Of a stretch of 64,000 bases of DNA, positions 36,601-51,600 are shown piece after piece; positions within the stretch are counted from its first letter, which is position 1; every line of letters starts with the position of its first letter. Source of the DNA: Clostridia bacterium. Lineage in GTDB: Bacteria; Bacillota; Clostridia; Acetivibrionales; DSM-2933. The DNA is taken from NCBI GenBank assembly GCA_026418275.1, contig JAOABQ010000048.1:98358-162357 (forward strand). The letters are read 5' to 3'. The translations under genes and the position numbers were made by a program. Below the pieces are notes generated by a model, which was not told the DNA's origin, ran no database searches, and saw nothing but the letters and a program-made list of their open reading frames with translations.

Positions 36601-39600
36601 TTTTCAATTTTCTGCATATAGACTTGTGTCCGTTTTATTACGTCAACCAAATCATTAACAGCAGTTTGTGATTTATATTCTTTCATTACCGCTATAGCAT
36701 AGTCGTACTTTGCAAGCAGTTCTTCCCTTAAAGCCCTCAAGTATTTCCAATGCTCCGAAACATCTGGGAATTTATTTGTCAACCACTGGGACTTTCTAAG
36801 CTTCGCCAATCTCAGGTTTAGTTTCTGAACCTCTTCAGCCAAGCCCTCCAAATTCTTAATTTCTTTGACAATGCCTTGCACAGCTGGTAAAAGCGTTGGC
36901 AGCATTTTTTTCAATGTTGGAGACTTTGCTAAAGATGTAATCAGTTTTGACCCCGGCTTCCATAAATCCTTGATAAATGCCGCGATATTCACTGCCCCCA
37001 TTGCATTGTCCCAACCTTCCATAACATACCCATACCCTCTTGCAAGTGCAATTCGCTTCAGCGTATTGTTCACATCCATGGTTACGTCGGTAATATTATC
37101 GGTGGTTTTTTCCACCAATCCCAGCAAGTTGGCTTCCAAACGATCCAGTTCAGTTAAAATCTGATTAAAGTCATTTCGATCAATCTGAGTTTGAATATTC
37201 AATGGAACAGTCGCGATTTTTCCATTCATCTCAGCTTTAATTCCCAGCCCTGGCAGTTTTGTGTATTGATCAAAACCGCTTCCGCGAACAACGAATTTGA
37301 CAATTGCTGTTTCACCTGGGAGGATATCAGGCAGATAAACTGTGTTCCAGCCATAGTCCGACTTTTGTCCACGATAGATCCAATAGGAGTAATCCACAAA
37401 AACGTTATGTCCTCCGATTCTCGGTACATCCACCGTAAAGTTCCGTGCAATCCCCGCACCAACATTAGACACTTTAGCCGAAATCTCATAGCACCCTTCA
37501 TTTAACTTTTCAAGGGTGTAATTGACAAATACTTTGGGTTGAGGTTCTATAACAATTTCTTGAACATCCGATACCTGTTCATAAAGCTTTCCTTCTTTTT
37601 CGTAAGAACTCTTAATGTATACATAGGCAGTTCCTTCGAATACATTGCCTTCCGATAGTTCAGTTTTGGATTTAGCCTGCATTCGAATAGGTACCTCTTT
37701 TTGATCCTCAGGAGCCAGATCACCGGCATAGGACATATTATCCTCGTTTGACATCACCCAAAGATTAAACCGGTCATTTAGAATCTTAGTTCCTGCCTGA
37801 AGGTTTCCATTCTCGTCCATAGGTGAATCTGTAATTACCACTTCAACAAAGATGTCTTCCATCTTTGCATGTTTTGATGGGTTATACATCGTAAATCCAG
37901 CATTGAACACCTGATCTGCAACCCCCATATTTTGTTCAAAATTAAAGGCCGCTGCAGCATCTCCTGTAGGCTCAGGAGCACTCTTAGTATCTACTTGCAT
38001 CTCCTTAACAAACTCATTGCTGTAAGAGCTGATCTTATAGCCCTTGCTGCTTTCGTAAAGAGGCTTCATGGTAATCCTCTTTTCAGGGGTGTCTTCAGTT
38101 CCACTGGCATCCTTCGGAAGATAGTTAAGTCTCCAGGGATAAAGTGCTGTAACTTCTTCCATCAAACCAAATTCATTGAGACGGTATCCTGTAAACTGGA
38201 TCTTGGCATCAAATTGGTGCACCTTACCAAAATATTTCTGTATTTTAGGCTCAGGGATCTGGTAATAAACCTCCCCCTTTTCATTGTACTGTTTGGCAAT
38301 GATCATGGTATAGATTCTGGTCACAGGATCATACACTGATTTTGTAATAGACTCTCCACGGGTACTGTCGTAATCGTAAAGATTCAAACCGTAAATCCAT
38401 GCATTCATCTGCGCCTCAGTCACATTTTCCGGAACCTGTACCGTAATCACTCCGGGTACGTCAGTTTCTTTGATGATTGCTGTATCATAAAGCCCATTAC
38501 AATCCACTTTCATCTTAATAAAATCATCCTGTTGTGGTACAAATTCACCTAATGTCAAGACATCCGGTGTCCATACCGAACCTTTTCCTAAGGAGATGGC
38601 ACCTTGAGGCAATTCAGATTCAATCACCCGTGCGGTTACATCATAGACAGATCCATTGACAGACAGGTTTTTCAAGGATATCATATCAGTCAATGTGTCT
38701 AGTGAAAATCCGCCATCCCTTTCTCCACCTGGGTACATCAGTGTCAACTTGGGAATCGCTTCATCCGTCAACATTCCTTGCATATATGCATTGCCGTAAT
38801 CTGCAGTTTGGAAGGATGACTGCTTGGTGTCCCAAGAGTCCTTCATATTGAGGGTGTATAACACCGATTTTGCTTCCGTATAAACTTTCTGAGGTTCTAG
38901 ATCTACCAAAGCAGGAATTTCTATTCCCTCTTCCACGGTACTGATTGCCTTACCTTTAACTCTCATGGTATAAATACCCGCCGGAATATTCTCAAAAGTA
39001 AAGATTGCGTCACTTCCAGCCTGTCCTTTGTAAACCTTTGCTTTTTCCGGAGCCTTGCCATTGTTTATCATAGGTCCGATCAATTCAAGCGTTGCATCTT
39101 TTACAGGAGCAGCGTCCTGATCCACCACTTGCAGTACCTTGGTACCGACCGTAAAAGATCCGACATTGACCTTGACCGGAATTACAAGTTCTCCGGCATT
39201 GGAGTTGATACAAATTTCACCCTCGTATTCCCCTTCCCGGACAAACTCGTCGGGACAGAAGTTTACCTGAATCATTGCACGGGCTTTTTCATCCCTTACG
39301 GAAAGTCCCTTGATGAGAGGCTCTACTTTCCCAGTTCCACTGGTTGTCAACGAAATCCATGGGAGGTTAAGAGGTCCTGTTACGGTAATGTCTTTCATCG
39401 GGCCTGTACCCAAGTTGTAGATTTCAATCACCTGTGTAACCGTACTACCAGCTCTTACTGCGGCTTTCATTCCGTCAAATTCGCTGAAATTTTTAATAAG
39501 CTTCTTGTTGACCCATACATCATACTTTGCAACAGGCTCCACAACTGTAACTTTCAAGGAAGCCGTTTGCACATACCCTTCCTGGGTACTGCTTGTGAAA

Positions 39601-42600
39601 CTCAATGTATAGTCTCCTGCTGCTACATCCTCGCCTATATTTACCATCATCTTGAAGCTGACGGTTTCTCCTGCCTTCAAGGTGCTTGGTACATTCTTTC
39701 CAAGGTTCAGTGTAATCCCTTCTGCCCGCGTTTTTGAGAGGGTCAGCCCTGTTACCGGAAGTGTTCCTACATTGGTCAATGTCATGCTGACTTCCTTACT
39801 GTAGCCGGAAGTAACACTGACTTGCTGCGAAAGTCCGATATGTACACCTTCGATGTAGAATACCTGGCTTTGGCTTGGCTTGGTTGCACCGTTTACATTA
39901 GCAGTTGCTTTTAATGTATAGCTTCCGCCATAGCCCGGTTTCAGCTTCAAAGAGGTTTCATAATTTCCGTTGCTGTCTGTCTCGGTTAATAATTTCCACT
40001 CTTCTTCGCCAATCACGGTTACCACCACTTTAGCACCTGCAATCGGTGCCGTTCCGTCTGCCTGTGTTACACGTCCAGTAATGCCAACCGATTCACCTGC
40101 TGCAAACGTCTGTTTGCGTGAAGCTGCAGTTACGATGTAGTCCTCAACCAGTTTGAGGCCTTGGTAAATCACCGTCGTCTTGGTGCCATCGGTAGCCAGA
40201 ATCCTTAAGGTGTAGTCTCCTCCCACAAGGCCTGTGCCTGCTGCGTGAGGATCCAACGTTAGTTTGAAGACACCTTTTTCACTGTCATAGGTCATAGGCG
40301 CTTCAAAAAGTGCTTCTCCCGAAACCACGCCATCCACCATCGTACCGCTTAAGTAATAGACAGAAGCTGCTACGCTTTCCATAGGACCTAATGGCTTCCA
40401 CTGTGCATCGGAGGAAACCACCTTAACCGCCATAGGTGCTTGTTCCAGAACGGTCATTACTGTTTTCACCGAATCAATGGCAGTAATCAGCTTTCCTTGG
40501 ACATGGTACTCTGCTTCATAGGTTGTCATTGTTCTGTCGGCCATAGGAATCTGCTGATACATGTCGGCGTATGCCTTTAGGGTATAACCTGAAGTCGGCA
40601 GATAATCCGCCTTCCATGTCACAATACCTTCTACAGAAGTGCCCGGCTGGATCACAGAGGTGGTTTCAAAGGTTCCTGCCACCTTTTCGTTCACATAGAG
40701 GGCAGTAGTGAATTCTCTGTTGACTGCTCCATTCCCTGTGTTTTTCAGAACAATATGAGTTTTTACCGTATCCCCGTAGCTTGCCGTGCCATCTCCCGGC
40801 GTAGTCTCCATGGAGACTACCTGGAGGACAGGAAGCTCCATTTTAAGACCGCCAAGGATGTCATAGTTCAAGCTGTTGTTATCATCCCCTTTGGGTTCTG
40901 CTGCCACCTGCTGTACAAACTGCAGTGATTGATCCCTGTATTCCCAGAGGGCTTTTTCAGGTATATCATTGCCTTCATCGACCACTGCGCGGATGGAAGC
41001 TGTTCCAACAACCGGCTTATCCCATACTAAAGATGCAAAGCTTGCGTTTCCTGCATTCAGTATTCCATCCATCATCTTGCTGCCGATATAGGTATTGTCC
41101 GCATAGAACATCACTTTGTAAGGCTTAGCTGTGCTTCCCGTACCACGGTTTGCAACTTTTGCAGTTATGACCAAGGGTTGTCCTACCGAAAGGTCGCTTG
41201 CGGAAATTTCCACTTTTTCCACCTGGAGGTCAGGGTAGTTCACTTGAATATTTTTAATTGTAATTTCTTTTTCATTGTCACTTCTGTCAGAATCCAGAGT
41301 GTGAGGGATCGGACCGTCGGCAACCACACGGATTACCTGGTTTCCATCCTTCTTCACGATAAATTCCTCAGTCAGGGAAATAGCGCTGTCCTCGGCACCG
41401 GTTCCCAGATTATTGACCGTAGTCGTCCCTATGAGTTCCGCATTGGCATAAATGGATACTGCAAAAGTTCCAGTTGCTGCTTCTCCAAGGTTAACCAAGC
41501 TTATGCTCAAAGGCACCTTCTGGTTCCAGGATGCGCTTTGGCCGTCTGTCAAACCGGTTTCTACGGCAGCAACCTTCACATTGGGGAAGAAGGAGACTCC
41601 TGTATCTACAGGACGGCTCTTCTGGTTGTTGTCAAAGTCTGCTTCATCCACAGGATGTCCCATGTCGTTGGCAATAACGGTCAGTATATGGCTGCCGGCA
41701 AGGTTTTTCCATGGGAAGCTCACAGGAAGGGTTTGTCCCGGTGCAATGCTTTGGGTGACCTTCACAAAACCAACGTACTTGTAGTCTACATAGAAGGTTA
41801 CCAGGAACGTCTTATCGGTTGCCTTGTACCCGCCGTTGAAGACGTTTCCTGTAACAGTAAGCTGCTGGCCTTCTACAGGATTCTCATCGCTTAACTCTAC
41901 ACTTGGTACTCTGAGGTCTGCTCTGGTTTCACGAACGGTAATCTGCATTTCGGATACCGCTTCGGTGCTGTTGTTGTCTGTAACGGTGAGTTTAACCTTG
42001 TATGTACCCGAATGAAGATACTTATGGGTCGGTGTAACACCGTTTCCGGATTCTCCGTCACCGAAATCCCAGACAAAGTTCTGGATATATCCGTCCTTAT
42101 CGTAGGATCTTGTACCGTCAAACCTTGCAGGCTTCAATACATCAGCGAAGAAGTCTGCACCCGCATCCGGCAATGGCCTGTAGTTGACTCTTGCTTTGGT
42201 TTCACCTTGGGCATCCTGATTGGCTTTGCCCTTGATTCTTGCAAGGAGCCTGTATTCTCCACCCTTGACGGTCTTCCATGTGCTGTAAACATATTTTGAA
42301 CGAAGTGGTGCCAAAGTGCTGAAGGAGGCTTCTCCAATCTTGGTTTCCTCCGTACTTCCAACTTTCACAATATAAAACTCTACAGTGCCTTCTTCGTCCA
42401 CATTCCCTACGTTGGTTACTTTGGCTCTGACACTGGTGGTATTCCCTTCATCAGGGTAGTGGCCGATATCGTAATATACCGGATTTGCCAATGTTTTTCC
42501 CGGGTTTTCAGGATCCCAAACATAGGCTTCCTGTGCATACTCCACAGCTTCTACAACTGCTCCGGAGTTGAAGTCTACAATGTAGCTCCATGATAGATCG

Positions 42601-45600
42601 GGAGCAGGAACTTCGTCGATGATATAAATATTGCCATAGTCTTTCCAGCTGTTTCCACGGCTGAGTGCAACCAAAGTTTTTCCATCCCCGTATACATCTC
42701 TGAATACCGACCGGATACCTGAAGCCGGCAGCGGGTCTTTCAACAGGATGGCCATATATCTTGGTGCGTCAGGAGCTGTTTTATCATAGCCCGGCTGCGG
42801 CACGCTGACTTTCAGTGTCTGATCTTGGGGCGTAGGCTGCTTCACAACATGGAGGGTTTGAGGCACATGAATGGGTATCCTTAAGCCCGTCTTCAGGTTG
42901 ATGAGGTAATTGGGAATACCCGTCATGCCTTCGTCCACCAAGGAAAGTCCACTGTCCTTAACTCCTTCTTTTGCATAGAGGTTGTCCATGCCGATGATTT
43001 CGGTGGTCACCTCGGTAATTAGCGGATTTAATTGCACACCCTTGTAGTCCTGATGGGTCAGGGCAGCCTTGAATTCTTTAAATTCACCTTCAAAGGCATT
43101 GTCACTTCCCGAACCTTCATACATGGACCACTTGACCAGCCAGTAGCCACTGACTTGACTGTGGGGCGCAATGTCTCCCAAGGTCAGCTTGAAGGTGTTT
43201 CCCGGCTTGCTTCCAAAGGAAGTTTCGACAATGTCGAACTTGGTCAAAAGTCCGGACTGGTTGGTCTTGATGTCGAGCTGCCCCGATTCGATGGTCAGGT
43301 TGGTCGCTTTTCCTTCTCCTGCGTTTTCTGCAATGACACCTAAACGGAAGGGTTCACCTGACTTGATCTTATGCGGTACATAGTAGTGTAGCTTCACCTT
43401 TGGCTGTGGCTTAATGGTAATGGCCTCGCTTTGGGTCTGTGTTTCAATGTATTTTCCGTTGACATAGTAGGATACCACCGCTTTTGCATAGTACACTGTT
43501 CCGTTTGGATTGGTACCCCCCAAACCGTCTCCGGGTATAAGCTGCCATCCTGCCGTCATGGCTGCACCCGCAGGAAGGGCATTGCTGCCATCCAAGCTTG
43601 CAATGCCGCTCAGGCTGGTTGGAATGATAAAGTTCTTGCTGCTTACATCTTTACCTTCACTGTCTGAAATCATGACACGGACAGTCAGGTTCTGCAAGGA
43701 ATCCACAGGGTATCCGTTGGTTACCTTGAGGGTTGCGTTGAAGGCCTGTCTTTCCAAGGTTGCAGTCTGATCCAGTTTAAGAACTATGACCTGGTTGGCA
43801 TTGCTGCTGCTGCCAGTTTGATCTCCTTTTTTAGGAATGTCGGTAAAGTAATCCAGTTCCTTGAGCTGTTCCTCACCACCTTCAGGCAGTGCTTCTTCCT
43901 TGGAGATTTTTTGTCCATCGGGCAGCGTTACATCTATGGTGATCTTTTGCTCGCTAGGGTTCCAGAGGGCAAACTTTGTACTGAGTTCCTTTGGAGGATA
44001 ACTTGGCAAGCCTGTATCTGGATCAAAGCTTACATAATTTCCGGTAATTCGTATCTTGTTGTAAAAATCGTTGGTAATAGGGTTGATTCCTGGCTTCAAA
44101 TTGTAGGTTCCCGGCTGTACCAAAAGCTTGATCTTGGCGCTGCCATGAGCCGGAATTTCACCGATGTATCCGCCGCCTATGATGCTGATGCCTGTATTGG
44201 CAGCATTCTCTCTATCAATGACAGCCATGACATCGGTCACTGCAACAAGTCCCATATTGACCACCGTGGCTTCCACCACCATGGGGTCGGTCACCTGTTT
44301 TGGAACGGTCGCATAGAGCGGTACGGCCCCAAACCTTGGCTCGGGGATATTGGCCCCGAAGGTCAGTTCCATTTTGATATCGTATTTGTCTTCAATGGTA
44401 GTCGGTACCACTGTCCATTGTATGTTGACCGGTTCGGTTTCCATATGCACTGCTTGGGTACTTGCTTCACTGACCGGCATGATGCGGGTTTCCCCATGAA
44501 CGGTCTTTCTAGCTCTGGCCTGTACGGTATAGGTATATTCACCCAAAGGCTTATCCTGGAAGGTTACCACACCATTCATATCGGTACGTCCGTAGAAGTT
44601 TTGGTAATAGGTTACCGATTGTCCGTTTTCCACTTGGACATAGGGGTCTTTGCCTACCAAGGTCACTTCAGCACCGTTGACCTTTTCCCCGGTGTCATCC
44701 ACAACAACAAAGGTTACTGAACCCTTGTCTGCATTGGATACTTCTACGGCTACAGTCACCACGGCGGAGTACTTGCCGTCAGTCACCGTCACATGATCCT
44801 GGTAGCGGCCCAGCGGTGTTCCTGACGGAGGATTCACCATGATTTCAAACTCTGTGGCTTCTCCCGGATTCAGGCTGGTTTTTCCTGCTCCTGCAATGGT
44901 AATCCACGGAAGCTTTTCAGAAGAAATGTAACGGATGTTTTCCATCCGGCCCATGCCTTTATTGGTTAATTTCACAGTCCTTAGGAGGCTGTCGCCAGGG
45001 TTTAATCCCAACTGGAAGCCCTTTGGATCGGTAACCGGCAATGGTATGGCCGGTCTTAAATTCAAGCTGATATATGAAGTCGCTTTCACGCCTTCAGTGC
45101 TTGCAAAGTCTACCTTGAACTTTGCAGTGTCGGCACAATCCAGCGGCACATTGAAGTTTATAACTACACTTCCCACCTGGCCGGGGCTTAACTTGCCCAC
45201 CAAGGTAGAAGTGTCCATAGTTGCCCGTACTTTGCTGTTGGCTGTGAGGTCGTGAAGGACTGCATTGAGGCCGCTTAGTTCTACATCGGTGGCTGCCGTG
45301 TTTCTCACCTCAATGACTTTAGAGAACTGGTAGTTCTTTGGTGCTGCAATGATGTAGTCCTGGCTTGCCATTCCGTAGACCATAAAGTCTTTGCTGCTGG
45401 ATCCGGCAATGTCCTTGCTCAGGAAATAGGTATCTGCGTGCCATAATCCCGCATCTCTCGTTTGTGGTGTAAAGTTATATTGGAAGCGTCCGGTCTCATC
45501 GGTGGTTGCAAACTTCAGCTTCCTTGCATGCCATACCGGCTCATCTCCGGTTTCATCTACAATAGGCTCCAATTTCAGGTCGATAATGACTTCCTTATTG

Positions 45601-48600
45601 ACAACAGGACTGCCATCGGAGTACCTGTATTCCCCTGTGATTCTCACGGGTTCTCCCGCTCGATAACTCTCCTTTTCAATGTCCAGGGATGCCAGAATTT
45701 CAGGGTACAGAACAACATTGGTAGTTACGGTTTCCTTATCTACACCGTCTCCGGCTTCAATGGTCAGGATGTATCCGCCCGGCGTCAATCCATTTAATGG
45801 GATCTGGCCTTCAAACTTCCGGGTTGCCGGGTTAAAACCGATGGCTCCCTGGTAAGTCTGACCGCCGCCCACAAAGCTGTAGCTTGCGGTAATACCGCTT
45901 TCCGGTCCCATTAAATTATTAGGAGTGCTGGAAATGTGTACTTTGGCCCAGATAGGCAGGTACATACTAGCAATGGAAACAGGGCATCCACCCAATGCAT
46001 CGTCTTCCATCTCAGAGTTAGGCTCCGCCTCAATGACAAGGCTATCGCCTATTTCAAAGGTTCTTTCCCAAGTACGGATGACCCCTTCTTTGATGGGCTC
46101 CTGCTTCACTTGGTTAAAGTTGTCCACCACCACCTTGACGGTGTGGCTGCCTATGCTGCCGGGCTTCCATGTGAGGCCCACAATCGCTGTGCTGTGACCT
46201 CTTAGGCCCTGAACGGTTTGGCCGGATACCTGCTTGCCATCCACATACAACCCAATGTTGAAGTTGTTGAAGATGGACGTTACGCTCTGGTTACTGACTC
46301 TGGCAACAAATACAATGTCCTTGCCGTATCTCATGGTTAATGGTGACCACACAATATCTGTAATACTGAGGTCAGGATATACAATCGTCAACTCTGGCAC
46401 CTGTGCATGGATGACAGGGCTTTCATAAACACTATCTAATACTGACTTTTCAGGATCGGCTATAATGGCTACATTGTGGGTGCCTTCCGCTGCAGGCCAT
46501 CTGACCCAAACTTCCTTCTCTTCTCCGATATTGAGCTTATCCACTGCTACATTTTTAAGTAATTTGCCGTCTACGTTGAAGGCTACGTTGAAGCTGTGGT
46601 TAATCGCCGTCTGTCCGCTGTTTTTCACCTTGGTTGTAAAGGTCAGGGAAGTTCCGTCGGTCAGAACGGTCTCCTGGGGCAGCCAGGTTACCGGGGCTAA
46701 CTCCAAGGCTGGATAAGTTACCTTAAACGAAGGAGTCTTAATGCTTACGGTATTGTTCTCTCTTACCATTTCAATCAAAGAAGGTGCCGGGTCATCCAGT
46801 ACGACTTTGACGTCATGGCTTCCGCTTTGCGGCTTCACTGCAAAAGTAATATCCTGGGTGTTTCCAACCTCCAACTGGTTAATAAGCTGTTTTGCCTGCC
46901 ACTTGCCGTCAATATACAAGGATGCATAGAATTTCTCTGCCTTGGCTGTTCCGGCATTTCTGACGGTAGCCCTGTACATGAACGGGCTTTCGCTGTCAAT
47001 GTCGGTGCTTTCGGGTGCCCACACAAGGTTTTCCACCTTCACATCGGGGAAGTTCACCTGCTCTGTGGTCATAGCCTGAGTCAAGCTGTTATTGTTTTTG
47101 TTGATTTCTTTCAGGCTGTCCAATATGTCGTTTGCTACAGCCTTTACGATGTGGACTCCTGCAGACGCTACCCAAGTGTAGTTTACATCGACGGTTTGTC
47201 CTACGGGGATATTTTGATCCACACGGGTGTATCCCACATAGTTGTTGTCAATGTAGAAACCTACCAAGAAGCCCAGGCTGCTTGGTCCTTTTCCTGTGTT
47301 TCCAATGGTTGCTGTAATTTGCACCACGTCGTTTTCCTGTGTGTTTTCCGGGGTCCAACGGATGTGGGAAACCACCAGGTCAGGACGGGTGTCGTATACG
47401 CTTAAGGTTACCGAAGTACTTGTAGAAGCGCCTCGGTTGTCGGTTACGGTGAGGTCTACGGTATAGGTGCCCGGATTTTGGTAAATATATACAACCTGTG
47501 AGCCTGTCCGTGTATTGCCGTCTCCCATATTCCACTGGTAGGCGGCAATGCTTCCGTCGGTGTCCTTGGAGGAGCCTGCACTAAATGTTATGCTGTCTCC
47601 CGAGTTCGTGGATACCGGTGCCAAAATGGACACTACCGGAGGCAAATTCAGATTGAATACTTCTTGTATGCTGTTGTTGTCAAGATCCATGTCGGTTGTA
47701 CTGTCAATAGTCTGTACCTCAGCTTTGATAGTTTTGCTGCTTCCTTGGGCCGGTGTCCATGCAATGGATACTTCTCTTTGAGCAGAAGAAGGCACCTCTG
47801 CTTCCTTTGTTCCAAGAACCATCCACTGGCTTCCTTCTTCCATATAGAAGGTAACTCTTGCTTTTGCTTTGGCATAGCCCACGTTTCCTACGACCGCTGT
47901 CACAGTATTGCTTCTGCCGATAACAGGGTTTAAGGGGTTTGCTGCAATGGACACAGCCTTTAAGTCGCTTAAAGCGGATGGGGTTTCACCTGCCTGAGCG
48001 GTGAATGAGCTTATATTGCCTGCACCGTCCATCGCCTGTACAACATAGTAATAGGTTTGTCCGTTGACAAGGCCTTGATCCCTGTAAATAAGGGATTTGG
48101 TCTCAAGTATCTTCTCGAAGGGTCCTCCATTTTCGGTAGCCCTGAAGAGTGCATAGGTTTCAACATCGTTGGACAGGCTTCTTGCCCAGGACAAGGTCAG
48201 CTCTCCACCGGTTTTTGCGTCTGAAATGGTCACAAGGGACGGTGCCAACGGTGCTTCTCTGTCTACAATGTATTTTTTTATTTTGCTGGCCGATACGTTG
48301 CCTTTATTGGTAGCCGTTACACGGATGGCATAGGTTCCTGCAATGAGGCTATTGGTATCCCAGTTCAAAGTGGTTGTAAAGCTGTTACCGTTTCTTGCGG
48401 GGTTTAAATCCTGCCCGCCAAACTGCCAGATTTCGTTTCCTGTGACAGGACTTTCGGGTGTTTCACCTAAGTATGCATATACGTAGGCAATGCTTGTGCC
48501 TACTTCATCTTCCACTACAATTTCCAGAGGCAATAAAGCCTTGGTTCTTTTGTACTCATTTGGAAGAACGGTAGCGATGACCGGAATGGTGGTCTGGTGC

Positions 48601-51600
48601 AGCGCATGGGTTTTCAGGGTTTCACTGATGGGAATGTCGTTGGCATAATCTCTTGTCTTCGCGCTTTCCCTTCTCACATCATTCATGACAGACACGGCAT
48701 AGTAGTAATCCTGAGCCGGATCTTTCATAGTATCCACATAGAGGTTGGAGGTGGTATTGGCTACAATTTTCTCCCAAGGACCATCCTTCCCTGCTTTGCG
48801 GTAGAGAACATAATTTTTAAAATCCGCCCTCACTACAGGGGACCAACTGACCATGAGCTTCCACTCCCCAGCATCCACACGAAGGGTTTCAGGAGGGGCC
48901 GGAGGATTATTGGCTACAGTATAGCGGTTAACAATGGCGGTTTGGTTTTGGTAGCTGTCAGCCACAACAAATTTTACTTCATAGGTTCCGTCAACATATA
49001 CGGGAGAGCCGTCTCCGTTCAAGGCTGCAGTGTTCCATTGTGCGGTGTAGTCTGCTGCGCCTGGATTGTAAACGCTGGCAAGGACACTGTAGCTTTCTGC
49101 CGGAGTTCCGTCCTGGTTGAGTCTTCTTCTTTCCATGCCGTAATACTGTACCTTCAGGTTGTCTTTTCCATGGAGGGTCAGTGTTACGCTGCCTCTTACG
49201 GCTGTTTCACCAGCCGGCAATGCTTTGTCGATTTCCGGTGGGGTTATGTCGGCACCCGGCCTTACGGTTTCTACGTTGGAAACTGCGCTTTCGTTACCAA
49301 GGCGGTCTACGGCTGTTACCTTGTAACGGTTGTCCTCTGTAACAGAGGCGGTGGTGTCCATATACACTGCAGCGGTTGTTGTAGAAACCACGTTGTAGGT
49401 TCCGCTCTGTCCAATGCTTCTATAGAGGTTGTAATGATCCAAGTCTTCTGCCACACCCTGGGGCTGCCAGCTTAAGGATACCTTGAGCTCCGCAGGGGTT
49501 GCTTTTAATACAGGCGCCGGAGGCGCTGTGTTGTCAATTGTATAGCTTGCGGTCTTTTCTGCGCTGTTGCCAGCTTCGTCCATGGCAACTACTTTGATGG
49601 CATAAGTGCCATCGGCTATGGTGGTGGTGTTCCAACTCACGGTACCCGAACCGGATTTTCCAATGCTGGTCCAAGTGGTAGTACCTCCTATTGTAGTTCC
49701 ATAGAAGAACTCCACCGTGTTTACCCTTACGTTGTCGGTAGCCAATGCACTAAGAGCAATGGTTCTGCGAACCGCACTCTTATCCGCAGGGCTGAAGCTG
49801 CCGATTACAGGCTTTTCAGTATCCACCACAGGCTTTGTGGGAACACTGTAAGCTGCATTCCTGCTTTCTCTATTGGAAGTATCGCTACTTGTTATTTTAT
49901 AATAATAGGTTATTCCTGATTGCAAACCGGTGTCGGAGTAGGATCTCAAAGTCGTTGCAATCAGCAGATAGTAGTTGGTTCCATCAATACTCCGGTACAG
50001 TTTGTACTTGGAAAACTCGGAATCCACCACTTGGGTCCAAGCAAGATCAATCTTTAATTGCCCCGGAGTCGCCGTAAGCGTTGCAGGCGCTTTGATGGCT
50101 TCATAGGTTGAAACGGTCAATGTGTTGCTGTCAGCGGAAACATTGCTGTCCTGATCATAAGCTTTGACAATATAAGTATAGTTGGTTTCAGGCACAAGCC
50201 CTATATCTGAATAACTGGTTGAATTGACGGCTGCAATCTTGGTGCCGTTTCTGTAAATGTAGTATCCTGCCACAGTCATATTATCACCTGCAGGATCCCA
50301 AGTAAGGACAATACTGCTTCTTGTGACGGTCCCAGACCTTAAGTATTGAGGCTGGGATGGAGGCACATTATCATAGGTCAATACCTGGCTTGCTTCAGAA
50401 ACATTTCCAGTGAAATCCAAAGCTATAACGGTGTAGGCATAAACCGCTGCCGTCAACCCGGTGTCGCTGTAACTTGTGGTGTTGCTGCTGCCGATCTTGA
50501 TACCGTCACGGTAAATATCATAGGAAACCACACCGGTGTTGTCGGTTGCAGCGTTCCATATCAACTTGACGGTTGTCGCAGTTTTTTCGGCAAGAACCGC
50601 TCTCACGTTGGTCGGTGCGGCAGGCGCTTGCGTATCCACTACTGTTGTTCCTTGTACGGATGGTGTTTCTGCAGATAGCCCACTCGCGCTATTGTAGGCT
50701 CTGACCATATAGGTATAGGTTGTATTGGCCGCAAGACCTGTATTGGTATAGCTGGTACTTGTAGTATTGGTCAAGTAGCTGCCATTCCGGTAGATGTTAT
50801 ATCCTGTCACGCTGGTATCATCCGGTGCCGTCCATCCGATGGTCACTGTGGCTTCGGAACTGGAAAGAACCGCTAGGTTTGTAGGCGCCTTGGGTGCTGC
50901 AACAACTCTTACGGTATAAGATCCGGTATGTGAACCATAAGGCCCGACAGCTACATAATAAGTCTTGCCGGAGATCAAATAGTACTGTATGCGAAACTGG
51001 TAATTTCCACCTGAGTCGTCATTCGCTGCCAATTGGGTACCGTTTTCATCATACAAATATCCATAGTCATCAAAATTGCCTGTAGTATACATGACATAGT
51101 CTCCACTGGTAGTGGCTGTAAATCTAAAGTAATCGTAATCATACCGGTAATTCAAAACCCCTGAATAGGGTGTGTTTACGTTGATGATTGCAGCTTGTGT
51201 CCGGACGTTGGCATAGTCGTCGGTTACACTGAGGCCTTGGCTGAAACCGGAACGGTTCCCTGCTGCATCGAAGGCCTTAATGGTATAAATATAGACTTTG
51301 CCAATCTCAACACTTCGGTCTTCATAAACCGTTGTTGTCACCGAAGCGGCATAAACACCATCCCGGTAAACATCATAGCCTACTGAGGCCACGTCATCGG
51401 AAGATGCACTCCATCCGATGCTCACAGTAGTTCCAGAACTTGAGCCAAGTCCAAGCCCTGTCGGTACCGAAGGCGGTGTTGTGTCTATCACAGTAGTCCC
51501 CTGGACTTCTGCCGATTGGACCGATACATTTCCCTGGGCATCAAAGGCGGCTAGTGTGTAGATGTAGGTGGTGGTTGGCATGCGTCCACCGTCGGTATAG

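Noticed and set aside
43818..44720. A 300-codon plus-strand open frame inside the giant gene; similar long ones at 48597-49475, 41178-41894 and 39129-39737
   Set aside because: They lie antisense to a continuous, domain-rich coding sequence, have low-complexity His/Cys/Phe-rich translations, and lack credible ribosome binding sites.
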